Origin: Tenrec ecaudatus | Lineage: Eukaryota > Chordata > Mammalia > Afrosoricida > Tenrecidae | Assembly: GCF_050624435.1 (NCBI RefSeq) | Contig: NW_027459229.1 | Location: forward strand, 1 to 64,000 | Length of the DNA: 64,000 nucleotides | Direction of reading: 5' to 3' | Translations under genes and position numbers: made by a program | The notes under the pieces: generated by a model | The model's database searches: none | The model's input: only the letters and a program-made list of their open reading frames with translations | Told to the model about the DNA's origin: nothing | In this document: positions 22,301 through 35,109 of the stretch, piece after piece | How positions within the stretch are numbered: position 1 is the first letter of the stretch | Layout of the letters: the number at the start of each line of letters is the position of its first letter

Positions 22301-23190
22301 GGCAGTTCGTAACATGGACAAAAGAATTGAAAATGCTGATCACATAGACATCTTCTGTTACTATATAGAAAAAAATAAACAAACAAAAATCTCCAGGTTT
22401 ATTATATGGGATGCTGGCGATGAGTTCTGCACAAGCCGTCCTTGTAGAATTGTATTGTACCAGGGCTCTCAGTAGACTTCCTATAAATTCATTTGCCCAT
22501 GTTCCAATGAGTTCATGCACATGTTCAGCTAGATTACTATTTTATAAATGTCATTGCTCCTTACTAAGTGAGAGCTTGTATTCAGTAGGATGGCATATTA
22601 TCTGGTGTTAATGAAAAACATCACAACCGTCTTCTCTCATACATAAATACTCTATATTAAGAAGTAGGAAATTTCAAACCTTCAAGTAAAAGGGAAAATT
22701 TGAGATTAGATGCAAACCATGCTCTGTTGGCACTCTTAAATTAAGAAAATACATAGGACACAGCTCTGGTGGCTCCACTCTAACAAAGTGACTCTTCCAC
22801 TCTGTGCATAACAGCAGGTGGTAAAGTGGCATTATAAGCCAGTCACTTACACTTCAAGCACAAAGGCAAAGGATCCATTTTACTTTTAGAGTTAGCTTAA
22901 ATCATTGTGTTACACTTGTCTACATATATTAAAAGACAATAGTAAAAATTTTAAAGTTTGCTTATCTCCAAAGGCAAACACATATGAGATATAACAATGC
23001 TCATATTGTTTTTCTTTTCTTTATCTTTCTTTGAATTTTCTTCCAAAACTGCTTTCTTATAATTGGACTAACCCATGATAGCACACTGCATTCTCTAAAA
23101 TATTTTTAAGATAATAGATATTGTTTTCTTATAATCCCATATTTAAGAATATCATCTATAATAGGCAAGGTGTAGAAAATTGTATGCTTC
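22301..23190. other. Unassigned stretch
   Basis: AT-rich sequence without a confident assignment. A weak AfroSINE-like patch at 22745-22870 could not be supported. Confidence 0.5.
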
Positions 23191-23700
23191 CTTGAAAGAT
23201 AGGAAGAGAAATACCATATGATCCAACAATCTCTACAGCTGGGATGTCCTAAAATCAAAAAACAAGATATGTAAGATTAACAGATTTTTGTACACTCATT
23301 TTCACGTTATAATAGCAAAAAGATAGAAACAATGTAAATGGCCATCAATCAAAACTGGATAAGCAAATTATGGAACATATACACAATGAGTACTGGACAA
23401 CACGAAGGAACAAGGATGAATCTGCAGAAGTCTTCGTAACATAGAAGGACCTGGAGTCTATGCTGATGAGTGAAATAAGTCAATCATAAAAGGTGAAATA
23501 TTCTGAGACCCCTACTATTAAGTGCCATGAAAATTTTTTCACACTCAAATTGAAAATCTTTGATGATTACCCTGGATAGAAGGGAAAAGGAGGGTAAATT
23601 ACTGGTGGGAAGTTATACAGGTATTCACTTGGGTGCAAAGAAAGGCAATTTACACTAAGAGGGGAGTTTTCAAAAATATTGGAGTTCAGGGAAGACATTG
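23191..23700 (+). mobile_element. L1 LINE 3' end (old copy)
   Basis: 'gaaataccatatgatccaacaatctc', 'atggccatcaatcaaaactgg', 'gcaaattatggaacatatac' and 'gaccctactatt...' style blocks follow the L1 ORF2 end and 3' UTR order found in all placental mammals. Diverged and not coding. Confidence 0.75.
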
Positions 23701-23879
23701 GGGAATCTTCAGAGTTAAAGGAAGGAGAGGTAGTACTATTATGTCCACTTCCTGCAATAATGATATTAAAGAGATCTATAGATGGGCACATGGCTGATGG
23801 ATATGGGAGGGAAAGTGGAAGTATAGCCACAACTTTATACGGGCTTGACACAGGATACTGTCTCTCACAAGGAGACCTA

Positions 23880-24015
23880 ATAGTCCTCTGGCTAAATGTT
23901 GGACCGCTCATCACAAGGTTGGAGGCTCAACCTCCCAGCTGCTCCATAGGATATAGAGGAAGCTGCCTGCCCTGGCGACAGTTTACAGTCTTCAATTACT
24001 ATCAGTCTCATGGAC
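23880..24015 (+). repeat. AfroSINE-like fragment
   Basis: 'cctctggctaaatgttggac', 'cccagctgctccatagg' and 'gacagtttacagtctt' follow the AfroSINE head-to-middle order, but with many substitutions. Confidence 0.5.
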
Positions 24016-24099
24016 TTGGAAGCTGCGTGTTTGATTATATATCTTTGCTGTAAATATAGTTAGAAATGCAGTAAAGTGACAGGGTTCTGAAATGTCTTA

Positions 24100-24915
24100 G
24101 ACATAATCACACACCGAACACCTTGAGTCACAGGTCTAGTATCTTAGGCCCATCATCTCAAGGGGCATCAAGATCAACTGGCATGACACAGTCCTTGTGG
24201 CATACTTCGGCGATTGCTGACAATGATTTAAAAAGTTGGTATGCAGCCATGTAAGGTGCAAATATTGGTTTCCCCAGAGGAAAAAGCTTGAAGAAATTGA
24301 AATCAGTTATTCCATTAGACTAAAGGTCATGACAACATCAATCTCTACAATCATGACACAAGGAGAACTAGACTGTGCTCTGCCTCCACAGTCACCTGCT
24401 GCTAAAAGGGTCACATTAGTGGGTTCCACATAGATGGGGAGGAAAATTAAAAATCATAAAGAAGCTTAGTAGCTGACTAGAGACTGGTGGAAACTACTGC
24501 CCCCACCTGCCTCCAGACTATGGTCTTCAGTTCCCTTCAAGTCTAGAAATGAACTCAGCGCAGACTCCATTTTTTAGCTAAATCGATCTCTAAGGAAAAT
24601 AGGAACGCCATGGAGGCACACACTCCTTAGAGGAATCAAGCAGTTGATGTCCAAAGGGCACCATTGAGCCAAAAACAAAGCTCACACACGTTGAGAAAGG
24701 AGGAGGAAGGATAACAGAGAGCACAGGGAGAAAGTGAGATGAGTGATGTTACACTGTCGGGATCGCAACCAATGGGATGAAACAAAATGTGTATAAAATT
24801 ATTAAATGGAACATTGATTAACTCTATAAACATTTGGCCCATGCGCAACACAAAGGCTTTTTTAGACATTCTAAAGTAGTTAAACCAATTAGAAATCATT
24901 ACCTGAACTTTAAAT
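24100..24915 (+). mobile_element. Possible L1-type 3' UTR of a second subfamily
   Basis: The block 'ggggcatcaagatcaactggcatgac' and the run through 'gaggaaggataacagagagcacagg' to an A-rich, AT-rich end with 'taaaattattaaatgg' have the organisation I associate with afrotherian L1 3' UTRs. There is no coding part and the assignment is tentative. Confidence 0.35.
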
Positions 24916-25440
24916 AAATTGTACTGGTATACTACTACCCTAAATTTAATGGACCATTAGAAAATGAAAACACTTAACTTCTTAGCCTTAAAATTCTATT
25001 GAACCAATTCTTATTTTCAAAGAAATTGATTTCTTAGCATGCATCTTCATGTAAGGAAAATATTTTTATCGTGAATTTATAATGGTGTTATCAGTGCAAT
25101 TATATATACCCTATTGCTATCCCAAATAGCATCATTGTACAATTTAGAAAACATCACCTCTCCCTCCGAGCACTGTTCTGCTTGTTATCTGAAACCAGTA
25201 TCAGTACACACACACAAAAAATCTATGCTTATGAACATGATTTCTAGTGTTGCACAATGTATAACTTAACCTATTAGATTATGCCAAAACTTTGTAGAAG
25301 ATAAATTTTCCAATCCATTCAGATCAAATGTTTAATGCACTCTCCACAAATAGTTGAGGTAACACTCAAAGAAGCTGGATTGTAGGAAAAAAAGCAGCAG
25401 AAGCAGAATTTGAAGATGGCTTAGTAGTAGCCTGGTTTTT
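24916..25440. other. Unassigned stretch
   Basis: No gene or repeat recognised. AT-rich. Confidence 0.5.
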
Positions 25441-25444
25441 TGGT

Positions 25445-25640
25445 TGCTGTTTTTTAAATCATTTTATTGGGGGGCTCATACAACTCTTATCATAATCCAT
25501 ACATCCATCCATTGTGTCAAGCACATTTGTACATATGTTGCCATCATCATGCTCAAAACATTTGCTCTCTACTTGAGCCCTTGGTATCAGCTGCTCAATT
25601 TTCCCCTCCCTCCCCACACCCACCTCCCCCATGAACCCTT
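25445..25640 (-). mobile_element. Family T LINE-like repeat, short 5'-truncated copy
   Basis: The plus strand shows 'aatcattttattggggggctc', 'tccattgtgtcaagcacattt', 'gccatcatcatgctcaaaac' and 'ctcccccatgaacccttg'. Only the last 0.2 kb of T is present. It directly precedes an RTE fragment. Confidence 0.8.
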
Positions 25641-26500
25641 GGGATGAAGCACTTGCTAATGAAGATTAAGGACTGCAGCCTTTAGTATAGATCACTCAAA
25701 GTAAAGAAGATGAAAATCCTCATGTTTGGACCAACAGGTAACATGATAAGTGGAGAAAAGTTTAAAATTGTCTAGCATTTCATCCTGCTTGGAAGCACAA
25801 TCAATGCTTATGGAAGCCCCAATATCGAGCTCAAAGGATGTGTTGCCTTGGGTAAATCTGCTGTACTCAACCTCTTTAAAGAACTGAATAAACAAAGATG
25901 CACCTGAACCTGCAACAAAGATGCACCTGAACCTGAAACAAAGATGCACCTGAACCTGCAACAAAGATGCACCTGAACCTGCAACAAAGGTGCACCTGTA
26001 CTAAACCTCTTTAGAGAGAACTGAGTAAACAATAAAGTGGACCTGACTCAAGTCAGGGTATTTTCAATACCCTGACATGCACTTGAAAGTTGGACATTAG
26101 ATATGGAAGACTACAGATGAATTGATTCATCTGAATTGTGAAAAGAATATTGAAAGTATCAGTAACTGTCTAAAGAACAAACTGATCTGCCTTGGAAGAT
26201 GTATGACCAGAGTGCTCCACAGAGGCAAGGATGCCAAAACATTGCCTTCACATACTTAGAACATGTTGTCAGAAGAGATCAGTCCCTGGAGGAGACCATC
26301 ATGTTTGGGAAGTTAGGTGGCAATGAAAATGAGGAAGGCCCTCAACAAGATGGATTGACACAGTGGATCCAACAGTGTGCCCAAGCAAAGGAACACATGT
26401 GACCACGGCACAGGACTAGGCGGCATTTCCTTCCATTGTTTGTGAGTTTGCTATGGGTGGAAGCTAATTCGCTGGCACTTAACAACAATGACAACCCAGA
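25641..26500 (+). mobile_element. RTE LINE 3' region with an internal 23-bp minisatellite
   Basis: The element starts in the RT region ('gaagattaaggactgcagcc', 'gaaaatcctcatgtttggac', 'aagcacaatcaatgcttatgg') and runs through the minisatellite at 25888-26001 to 'catacttagaacatgttgtcag', 'gatcagtccctggagg', 'gatggattgacacagtgg' and the tail 'ctggcacttaacaacaatg'. Not coding. Confidence 0.85.
25888..26001. repeat. 23-bp minisatellite (about 4.5 copies) inside RTE
   Basis: The unit reads as caacaaagatgcacctgaac plus ctg. Five caaag starts occur at 25893, 25916, 25939, 25962 and 25985, all exactly 23 bases apart, with one or two mismatches. The unit arises from the RTE block that precedes 'cacctgactcaagtcagg' at about 26040, so it is a local expansion of element sequence. 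Confidence 0.95.
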
Positions 26501-26737
26501 GGTTTTGAGATAGGTTTTCAAGTCAATAAAGCACACACACATACGTACACACGTTAACTTGGGAACTATCCTATTTGGATCAAACAACATGATAATCATC
26601 AAGCACATAATTGGAAACTAGTTACATTTTCCTTGAGAACAAATATAACAAAACACAAATGGACATAAGCTATAAATATAAATTTCTGACGAGAGCTATT
26701 GAATGTCAGGTAATGTGTCAGGACAGCCTTGTTATTT

Positions 26738-26908
26738 AGCCATGGTTCTTAGCTTTGCTGAGTAGTAGGATCAATTACAGCATTTAAAAAATATATTGAT
26801 GCCTTACCCCAGGCCAGTTTAATCAGAATCTCTGAATCTAAGCATCAGTGGTTTTGAAACTTCCCAAAATGGTTGCTGATACCAACTCAGAGATTAGAAA
26901 CTCTTCAA
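26738..26908 (+). repeat. MER5A-like hAT (Charlie) relic
   Basis: 'tggttcttagctttgctg', 'atttaaaaaatatattgatgcc', 'tttaatcagaatctctgaatc' and 'gcatcagtggttttgaaac' follow the MER5A order. Mammal-wide old element. Confidence 0.8.
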
Positions 26909-26987
26909 TAGATGGTTTTAGGTTTAATACTCTATCCTGAAAGAGCCCAGAAGATTGGTCTTTACATTTTAGTGTCATCAGAATGCC

Positions 26988-27690
26988 TTGTTGTTACGTG
27001 GCATCTAATTGGTTCTGTCCCAGAGTGACCCCATGCACAACAGGGACACTACCTGCCTGGTCCTGCACCAGCCTCACAATTGCTCCTATGCTTGAGCCCA
27101 TTGTTGGAGCCACCGTGTCACTCCATCTCATTGAGGGCCCTCCTCTATTTTGAGGCCCTCTCCTTTACCTAGTCCGATATCCTTCTCCAGGGACTGGTCT
27201 CTTCCGACAATATATACAACACACATAAGGAAGTCTCGCCAAGCTGGTCTCTGACCCAAACAGGCTTGGTCGACCTTTTGGCAGTCCATGGTACTTTCAA
27301 TATTCTTCTTTAGCATCACAATTCAAATGTATGTACTCTTTTTCAGTCTCCCTTATTCAATGTCCGACTTTCACATGCATATGAGGCCACTGAAAATACC
27401 ATGGCTTGGGTCTGGCGCACCTCAGTACTCAGAGTAATGTTCTTGATTTTCATTTCTCTAAAAAGATCTTGTCCAGCAGATTTACCCAAACGAATGTGTC
27501 TTTTTATCTCTTGATGGCTGCTTCCATGAGCACTGATGGACTGTGCTTATGAGCAAGAAGAAATCTTTGGCAACTTCAAACTTTTCTCCACGTATCATGA
27601 CACCACCTAGTGATCCAATTGTGAGGAGGATTCTGACCTTCTTTCCATCAACTTGCCATCCATACTAAAGGCTGCAATCCTTGATCATAA
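26988..27690 (-). mobile_element. RTE LINE 3' region
   Basis: Reverse complement of the RTE 3' third. The 3' tail lies at 'gttgttacgtggcatctaa', followed by 'ctggtcctgcaccagcctc', 'atccttctccagggactggtc', 'gcagtccatggtactttcaa', 'cattcaatgtccgac'-type and 'ccatggcttgggtctgg' blocks. It ends around 'tactaaaggctgcaatcctt' in the RT region. One of the better preserved copies; a 63-codon open stretch remains near 27128-27319. Confidence 0.85.
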
Positions 27691-30159
27691 GAAACACTAG
27701 GAGGGTACAATAAAACTGTACTTCCTGGGCCTCCTCCCAAATGCATGAGTCTGTAGATGCTGAGGCTGCTGGTCTGAGCCCGACTCTTGAGCAACCAGTT
27801 ACTCAAATGTCGGGGACAGCAACACTGACCACCCACAGAGCTTTGAAGGAACGCAGAATCTCAAGCCACAGCACAGAACAATTGGATCAGAATCTGAATT
27901 TTCACAAAACCCTCTGGTGATTCGTAGAGTAATTAACATTTCAGAAAGCGTGGTGTAAATTATACCCCTACTTTGGCCAAGAGGACTAGGAATGGGATGG
28001 AACAGGATCTGGAACTGCCGGTAACTTGAGCGCTAACCTTCGAAACCCTTCAGCACTAACAGTGTCGTGCAGAAATTCAAGCCTCGTGTTGCCAGGTATT
28101 CCAATATCTCAAAAAATGTGAATCTGGATGCTTATGTGAAATCTCCCAACTGTAAAATATTGGCAATTAATTCAAAGGTCTCATAACGTCTTCTAGGCTA
28201 AATAAAACATGCCCGTGGGCCATAGTTCGCCCACCGCCTTAATGTAACCCCTAACCTAAAAAAAGTCGATCGTAACTTAAGTTAGTTTGGGGGAAAATGT
28301 TGGAGATGCCTTTAGAACACTCTCTTTAAAAGCTTTAGATAAATGGTATCTTTGGTAACATAATTATTTTCCATTGGGCATAGTTTGTCTGACAAGAACT
28401 CAGCAAAGCAGCAGAAATGAATGTTAGACAGGGCAGCTTTGAAATATAAGTTATGGGAGAAAATTTATGCAGCTTTAAGGCAGGAAGCGAGAGAGGCTGC
28501 CCAATGCCTCGGGAGGGCCTTTGAGAACATGAGATGTGAGAGCAATCCATCTCAAATGGGAAGGTTTGAGGCATTTGATTATGTTTACTAATAAATACAA
28601 CCATGGGCATGGAAAATATTTTAGTCACAAGCCTTTAGGAATGAAAGAACAGCTGCCTTATGGATGTAGAATTTATACTCACTTATTAAGTAAGTATATC
28701 AGTTCCAAAGTAATATCAGTTCCATAGTATCTCTCCATTTTTATATAAAATTATTGAATTTTATCATTTCCTTTTAAGAAAAAGTAGTTTAGGGGGTGGA
28801 AAAACTACAATCGAGATATACAAATAGGCTCAAAGCACTATATTGTGAGGATCTTGGGCCGTCATCATGCCATCCCTTTTTAAAGATACCTTAGAAACTT
28901 GTAAACCATCTAGAAAATAACAAGAAGGGATCTTTCAGCAAGGTCAGTTAGGACTAGCAAGTGCACAGCAGGCAGCTAAGCCGCCGAAAAGAACCATGAA
29001 AGTCAAATGATGTGTCTGAGAAGGAGAAAGGCGAACAGGAAAGTGATGAGAACTGCTTATTACTTCCCTGGAACAGGAGTAAACAAGCAAAGTTTCCTAA
29101 ACACATGGAATGAAACAGAAAAGGCTCAGGAAACTTTCCAGTCACCTCTCAGTAGGCTCTGCTTGTGACTATATCTCCTTTAAGAAATGACCCTAAAAAT
29201 GTTTTTTTTTTTTTTTAAAGAAGTGACCCTTTACTCCATAATCTCAAATGACACTCCCGGATCACAAGCCCATTTCTTAGTCTGTCATAAAAGGTGTTCA
29301 CGATACAAGGACAGTTTAGCTCTAATCCTCTTAAATCAGAAAGCATTAACTCATCTCTTTCCAAAGCCCTCCAATCAGCCCAGCAATTAAGACAATAGGT
29401 CCTTGTCTGCACGCTACAGACATATCTTTAAAACGGGCAAGTGTCTGCCATTGGAGTAATGAAGTAAACCTTAAAGTTTAGCAGGATGATTTGGGGTCAA
29501 CATTTGAAGAACTACTATTATCTCATAGTTGATTCTAACACCAATATGTTTTCATTATTTTTCAAGTTGAATATTCAAGACACACGCATGAGGCAAACAT
29601 ATACTAGATGACATTATTTCCTTTAGCAAGGAAGACGCACATCATATAGAATAGTAAATAGGAGAAGACAGATAGGCTTTGACAGTTCTACAAACATAAA
29701 GGGAGTTTCACTTGATGCTGCCATGATTAGCGGCTTCAAGTGTAAATGATCCTACAACCTCACAGGTTCCAACACTTATTTGTCCTACTGCCCCACTCTC
29801 AGGAAAAACCCTTCCTTAACGCCTCCCCTGAAAATGAAATCTTAGGTATAGATCCAGATCTAGCTATCAGTGCCCTTACCCAGAACAAAGTATAGCCATC
29901 TACTTTTATAGCCCACACCGCCCTCTGGACACTTTCAGTGCCCCCGGGGCAGTCTTCCCACTGTGGAAAATACGGATTCTAAGATAAGCATTCACTTTGG
30001 GAGTATTTTTATAAAGGGCCAAATTGAGTGCATGATGTGTAGATTATTGTTCTGAAAATCCGAAGTCCATTGTGTTTACCTGTGCCTGTGAGAAGCCACA
30101 ATACACAGTACAACACATTAAAGACACTCTATATTAAAATGCCTTCACTTTTTCAGTTA
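27691..30159. other. Unassigned stretch
   Basis: About 2.5 kb without a recognised gene. A MER5-like scrap (27868-27925: 'ttggatcagaatctgaat', 'ccctctggtgattc') and a T-run at 29201-29217 are the only landmarks. Open frames at 28335-28628 and elsewhere lack domains. Confidence 0.5.
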
Positions 30160-30167
30160 TTCTATGT

Positions 30168-30362
30168 CAGTGGTTCTCAAACTTCCTCATGTTGTGACCC
30201 TTTCATACAGTTCCTCGTGTGGTAATGACCCCCCCAACCATAAAATTATTTTCCTTGCTACTTCGTACGTGTAATTTTGCTACTGTTATGATTCGGGCAG
30301 ACCCCTGTGAAAGGGTCATTCGATCCCCATAAGGGCCGTGACCCACAGGTTGAGAACGGCTG
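30168..30362 (-). mobile_element. SPIN-like non-autonomous hAT element
   Basis: A 195-bp element starting cagtggttctcaaacttcct and ending caggttgagaacggctg, with 'aaccataaaattattttcct' and 'ctgtgaaagggtcattcgat' inside. It is the same family as 2646-2840 in inverse orientation. The flanks ttctatgt (30160-30167) and ctctagat (30363-30370) agree at 5 of 8 bases, compatible with a decayed 8-bp duplication. Confidence 0.85.
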
Positions 30363-30370
30363 CTCTAGAT

Positions 30371-32880
30371 GAAAATGCACTCACCTCTTATGTTTCTTTA
30401 TAAGCAAGAAGAAGAAAGACAGTAACATTTAATCATGGCCTAAAATCTCTCAGGCCCTGTGCTTAACAAAATCACCAGTCTGATGGGATGTTGAAGGAGA
30501 CAAGCTTTATGGTCTCTTTAATTAAAACTCTCTCTTTTCTGTGGAATATTTGAGCAATTTGATATGTAAATCCTAACCACAGTAAGTCACAGAATTAATT
30601 GTGACTTAGAATTAATTGCCTGTCAATTATAGCCTTATTATTCTACAAAAAGAAACTCCTTTACCTATGGGTTAATCTTAAATCCAAAACTACAGAAAGG
30701 ATATGCAGTAGAAAAACAACAATTGTCTCATCCTGACTATGTTGACATAGTACATGATAAAAATAGAACCTAAGAGAGGAGAGAAACAGAGGAGGAAAAT
30801 AGTATTTTATGTTCATACACAGAGCTTAATGCAAAATGTTTCACTTCACATATTCTTCATTTTTTATCACAAATTCAAAAATATTATTTTAATAGTTCAG
30901 TCATTAGCCACTGTTGTGTTCATACCCAGCTACCATGCAACATATCTAGTTATATGGGAAGAAATAAAATGCAGGGCTTTCTGGTTTGTGAAAGTCATTA
31001 ATATGCATGAGAGTGCAGCTTGCCCCTTGTGGAGATGTAGAAGGTTCTTGTTAGCAACCTCCCAGACGTCTCCATATGTGGCTGTCTCTTCATTTGGAAC
31101 TTGCCTTGGCCAGTGAATTTCCGAAGGCAAGAAAAAATATGATTGAGCATCCAGGCTTTCCTGATATCTCTTTGCCATCGCCATCAGAAGATTATGCTCC
31201 AAGAGGAGAACAAGAAACACCGAGTGGTTTCTCCCCCCCCCACACCCCTATGCTGGGGTAGGGTGGTATGCTGGGATGGCACCATCCCAGAAACCCCAAG
31301 CATGATTTGCCAAGACAAAATCAAAAAGGGTGAAATAGATGCATCTCACAGCTCCATATTGCCCTCTTAATAGCTCTATCATCACACTTACCATATCACA
31401 TCATCTTGTTCATTATTTTCTATTTTTCACTAGGATAATTTTCTATGGAACTGAAATTGCATTTTTAACCTTGGGGGCAGGTGGTTTGAGGGAGCAAAGG
31501 CTTCCTAAAAAGCAAATAAATATTGAAGAATTAAGCAACATAAAGAAATAGCAAATATTCTATTCAAACCCTTGCTTGTTATTCAAATGATTATCAAATA
31601 GCTGAAGTACATAAGTGAAAAATGTCCAGCATGATAAGAAAACATAAAGTTTGAGCTCTGCCCCGTAAGAGAGTGGAACAAAGGCTTCTTGTAGTAGATG
31701 ATGCTTGAGTAAGCTAGCATCAGGCCTTGAGTAGACAACTAACTCCATGTGTTGGAGAACCTTGTTTAATGGGTTTCAATGGCGGATTTTTTCAGAAGCA
31801 CTTGAGGAAGTTTCTCTACAGATGAAGCAGGAGTAAGAGCCACTGGAGAACGTTGGAATGGGTTAAGCTAAGCAGATGGAATGCGGCAAACCAGGACACG
31901 GTGGGTGAAATGGCACAGTCTTTGTGGGAAACAAGCTATCGATTGCTATCTTAGTCTGGACTTGGAAGCCAGGAGCATGAGAGTCCAAGGCTGAAGGAAT
32001 GAATGTCCATGGTTCATCACAGGGGTCAGTGTCTTCCACGGAAAGAGCTTGGATTTGATTTCAGGGGCAATGGGAAGCAAAGAAATGATGCAGAAGATCA
32101 ACATGACCAGCTTTGTAGCTTTGAGGTTTGAAACAAATCTCTGATGAAAGTAGCAGGAGGAATAAAATCAGTGACTAGATGAAGAAGTGTTTTAAAATAT
32201 GTGAACCTGAAGGAGCGTTATGAAGAGCTGCAACATGGAAGAATGTAAAAGGCTCCTCCTGTGTTTATTGTCCGCAGACAAGTTTTTACGTGGGCGCGCA
32301 AACAACTGATACTGAATGAATAAGAAGAGGCAAACAACGGAAAGCAATGTTTTGTTTGCTGTTGCAAAAACATGAGTCACAATCCATGAGTGGCCAGCCA
32401 ACAGGCATTCATCAAAAAGGTAGAGGGAGAATCGACAGATAGTGCAGTCAGAGGAAATAAAATCCCAAGAATAAAGAAAGGATCAATAATCCAAATGCAG
32501 CACAGAGATGCAGTTAGATAGGACTGAGAAAGCAATTATTGTCTTTGGTCATTTTGCCTTTCCCAGGCAGTTTGAATAGACTACTGGGGGTGAGAGCCAG
32601 ACAAACACTAGCCTGAAGAATGACGCAGTAGAGAAGAACAAGCAGCACATCCTCCTGAGGCTGCAAACCCACGTGGATGGGGTAGATTTGCCCTAATCTA
32701 ATTGTCCTATTTTTATGGAGCAGAAATAGCCTTTATGCTTTTAGCACATATCACTGACGATCTTTATCAAAATGGCTCAAAGATAGAGTCATCTTCCTCA
32801 GCCTGAGTATAGAACTTCAATCACAGTAAAAAAGGCATTATGGATGAGAAGTACCTCCATAGGTCTCCTAAATGAATGTG
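30371..32880. other. Unassigned stretch
   Basis: About 2.5 kb with no assigned repeat or gene. Parts at 30940-31220 and 31960-32170 have repeat-like, GC-richer composition and may be old LTR or DNA-transposon sequence. Open frames up to 120 codons (30754-31116) show no domain. Confidence 0.5.
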
Positions 32881-32892
32881 CTTGGGACACAT

Positions 32893-32966
32893 GCCTGAGT
32901 GGTGCGATCATTAAGCGCTCAACTACTAACCAAAGGTTGGCAGCTCAAACCAGGATTTTGAACCAG
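32893..32966 (+). repeat. AfroSINE, tRNA-derived head only
   Basis: 'gcctgagtggtgcgatcattaagcgctc' and 'aaaggttggcagctcaaac' are the head with its A- and B-box-like portions, better preserved than in most copies here. The rest is missing. Confidence 0.75.
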
Positions 32967-35105
32967 TTTGAAAAGTTTGGTCAAGGCTCACAGACACAAG
33001 GGTTGCATACATACTGTTTAACAGCCAAATACCTCTGTGCCCAATGCTTTGACCTGAACTGAAGAAAGGTGGCTTTGCCCAGCTCAGACAGGAGCCAGCC
33101 CAGACATTCAAAGTTGTGAGGTCTGAGTGGGCCATTGCGTTCCATTTCCACTCTGGTCAAAATCTGACACCTTGAGAGATTTGGTTGCTCTGCGATCTGT
33201 ATACTGTCCTTATTTTCATGGGTCATGAACAGGCCATTTGAAATTAGTCTTAGTCCCTGCTTTAAACCCAGTTAGAGGCCCCTCCACAGACAAGCCGGTA
33301 AACCCCGTAGAGCAGGGCTACCCCACATGTAAAGACCCCTGAACCCAAACTGGCTGAACGGCAACCAACAATCACTTCAGAAATGACAAGATCTTTGTGG
33401 GGATGGAATGCTATCCTACACATATGTCAAAGAGTAAAAAGACACGACTGTAAAACGACCTAAAGCTTTATTTGGGCCACCCCATCACATCATTAGTATT
33501 TACAAGAATGTGTTAGGTATGTCTAACACTATATTTAACCCATGTGTATTAAAAAAACCACAAATGAAATAGAAGACATGGGGAGGAGTCTCATCCAAAC
33601 CCACTTCTTTTTTTAAATTTCAAGCATTGCCTCGAAAATAACTTTCCTTTCTATTGGTCACACGCATTGGCTTTACTATCTTGCTTATACCTACATGTTA
33701 GGGCTGATATTTAACTAACACTCATGTCCTGTGTTTGCCCCACTGACAGCCAGAGGAACGAAATAGCTGCGGGTTGTCTGGAAATGAGACTGCATCTGTA
33801 ACATCTGTCTTCATTCAATCAAAACCCAGTGCTACTTACATTTTACGAGTTTACCTGCAACAGGAAACCACTTTAAGAGTTTTAAGACATTCTCCTCCAG
33901 GAGGATTAACAGGAAGCTGTACTTTTCATCAAACTTTTCCAACACCTTCTGCCATTTCCCCCATCCTAGCTGTCCAGCTGGATGTCACCACCTTGCGTGC
34001 AGCAATGATGGAGTGTCTTATCCAGAGATACTCATTAGAAGAGGTTTTGCTGGAAAGTGAAAATCAGTCATTATGGGAGTAGGGGTGAGGTGAGCAAAAA
34101 TGTACTGTTTGAACCAAGTTCTGCTCCTAAATCTCTTTAAGTCTAAGTTATATAAAAGTTATGTTCATTTATCATCAAACATTAGTACTTTAAATGATTG
34201 TATTCTTATATAGAAACACAAAAGAAACTTTCCAGATACACTACAACATCTTGAACATATTAGTAAATTAATAAAACAAAGAATGCTCTGATGAGCATCA
34301 CAAAGCAGTGGCCATTTGTCACCAAGAACTATTGTATGTAAGTCAAAAATTTAAATCCACTGGCTTTATAGTCTGTTAGTGACTGCAGGTTGCACAGTAA
34401 GTTGGTGTTCGTATTCTGAGGACTGCCTTTCCCAGGTAATCTGAAAAGCTATTATCAAGCGGCTTTATTCCTCCTTCATCCAAACAACAAATTATCTCTT
34501 TCCACCAAAATGACGACATGCCGTAACTTCAGTTACATAGAAGTAAAGCCAGTTATTTGGGGAAAGGAGCAGTACCAATTGAGAAACTAAACAAAATAGC
34601 CGCAAAAGTCAAGGAGAAAGAAGCCCAGCATAACACAGCCCTTGTTCAATAGATACAATTTGGCCATCATTTATTTTTTTTTACTAAGTTCAGAGCCCTC
34701 TTGTAAAGTATAAATATCTAACAATAACATAGCATTTTGATGCTTCTTTATTCATTTTGAATTTTTCTCATTTCAGAGATTAGTAACAGCCATGAATATC
34801 CTCACCCCTTCACAATCACTAAGTGTATATAATTTACTGGTTTAAATAATTTCTATTAGTTCCTTGATTAAATCTGTGTCATATGTACACTTCTGTGCTT
34901 TACAGACGCCGTGAAGGCATAACATCGGAGTGCCTGTAACATGTCCTGCTTGCTCCCACTTACAAACATGAAGCAACAATCTGAGATACACTTAACCCTG
35001 CATGAGACCGCCTCCTAATGGTACAACGGCACCCAGTAGCTGTGCCAAGTAAATAGACAAAGCTGCATCTCTGGATCCTAGAGTCAGGCCGCCCAGAACG
35101 GAAAC
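32967..35105. other. Unassigned stretch with one open frame after an acceptor-like site
   Basis: No repeat recognised in about 2.1 kb. A plus-strand frame is open from 33747 to a stop at 34082 and follows a pyrimidine-rich 'gtttgccccactgacag' that could be a splice acceptor. The protein reading is not one I recognise and no donor site was established, so it is not called as an exon. Confidence 0.4.
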
Positions 35106-35109
35106 TGAA

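Noticed and set aside
21851..22386. Overlapping 94- and 156-codon minus-strand frames
   Set aside because: They are the antisense strand of a T copy. The open frame reflects the pyrimidine-rich repeat, not a gene.
25888..26001. CRISPR-like array
   Set aside because: The repeats are contiguous without spacers and lie in a mammalian LINE; it is a minisatellite.
30754..31116. 120-codon open frame
   Set aside because: No recognisable domain, low-complexity AT-rich start and no exon signals.
31960..32170. Ancient DNA-transposon-like sequence
   Set aside because: A few phrases resemble old mammalian repeats, but no family or ends could be named.
32893..32966. tRNA gene
   Set aside because: The tRNA-like sequence is the AfroSINE head; it cannot fold into a full cloverleaf with an acceptor stem.
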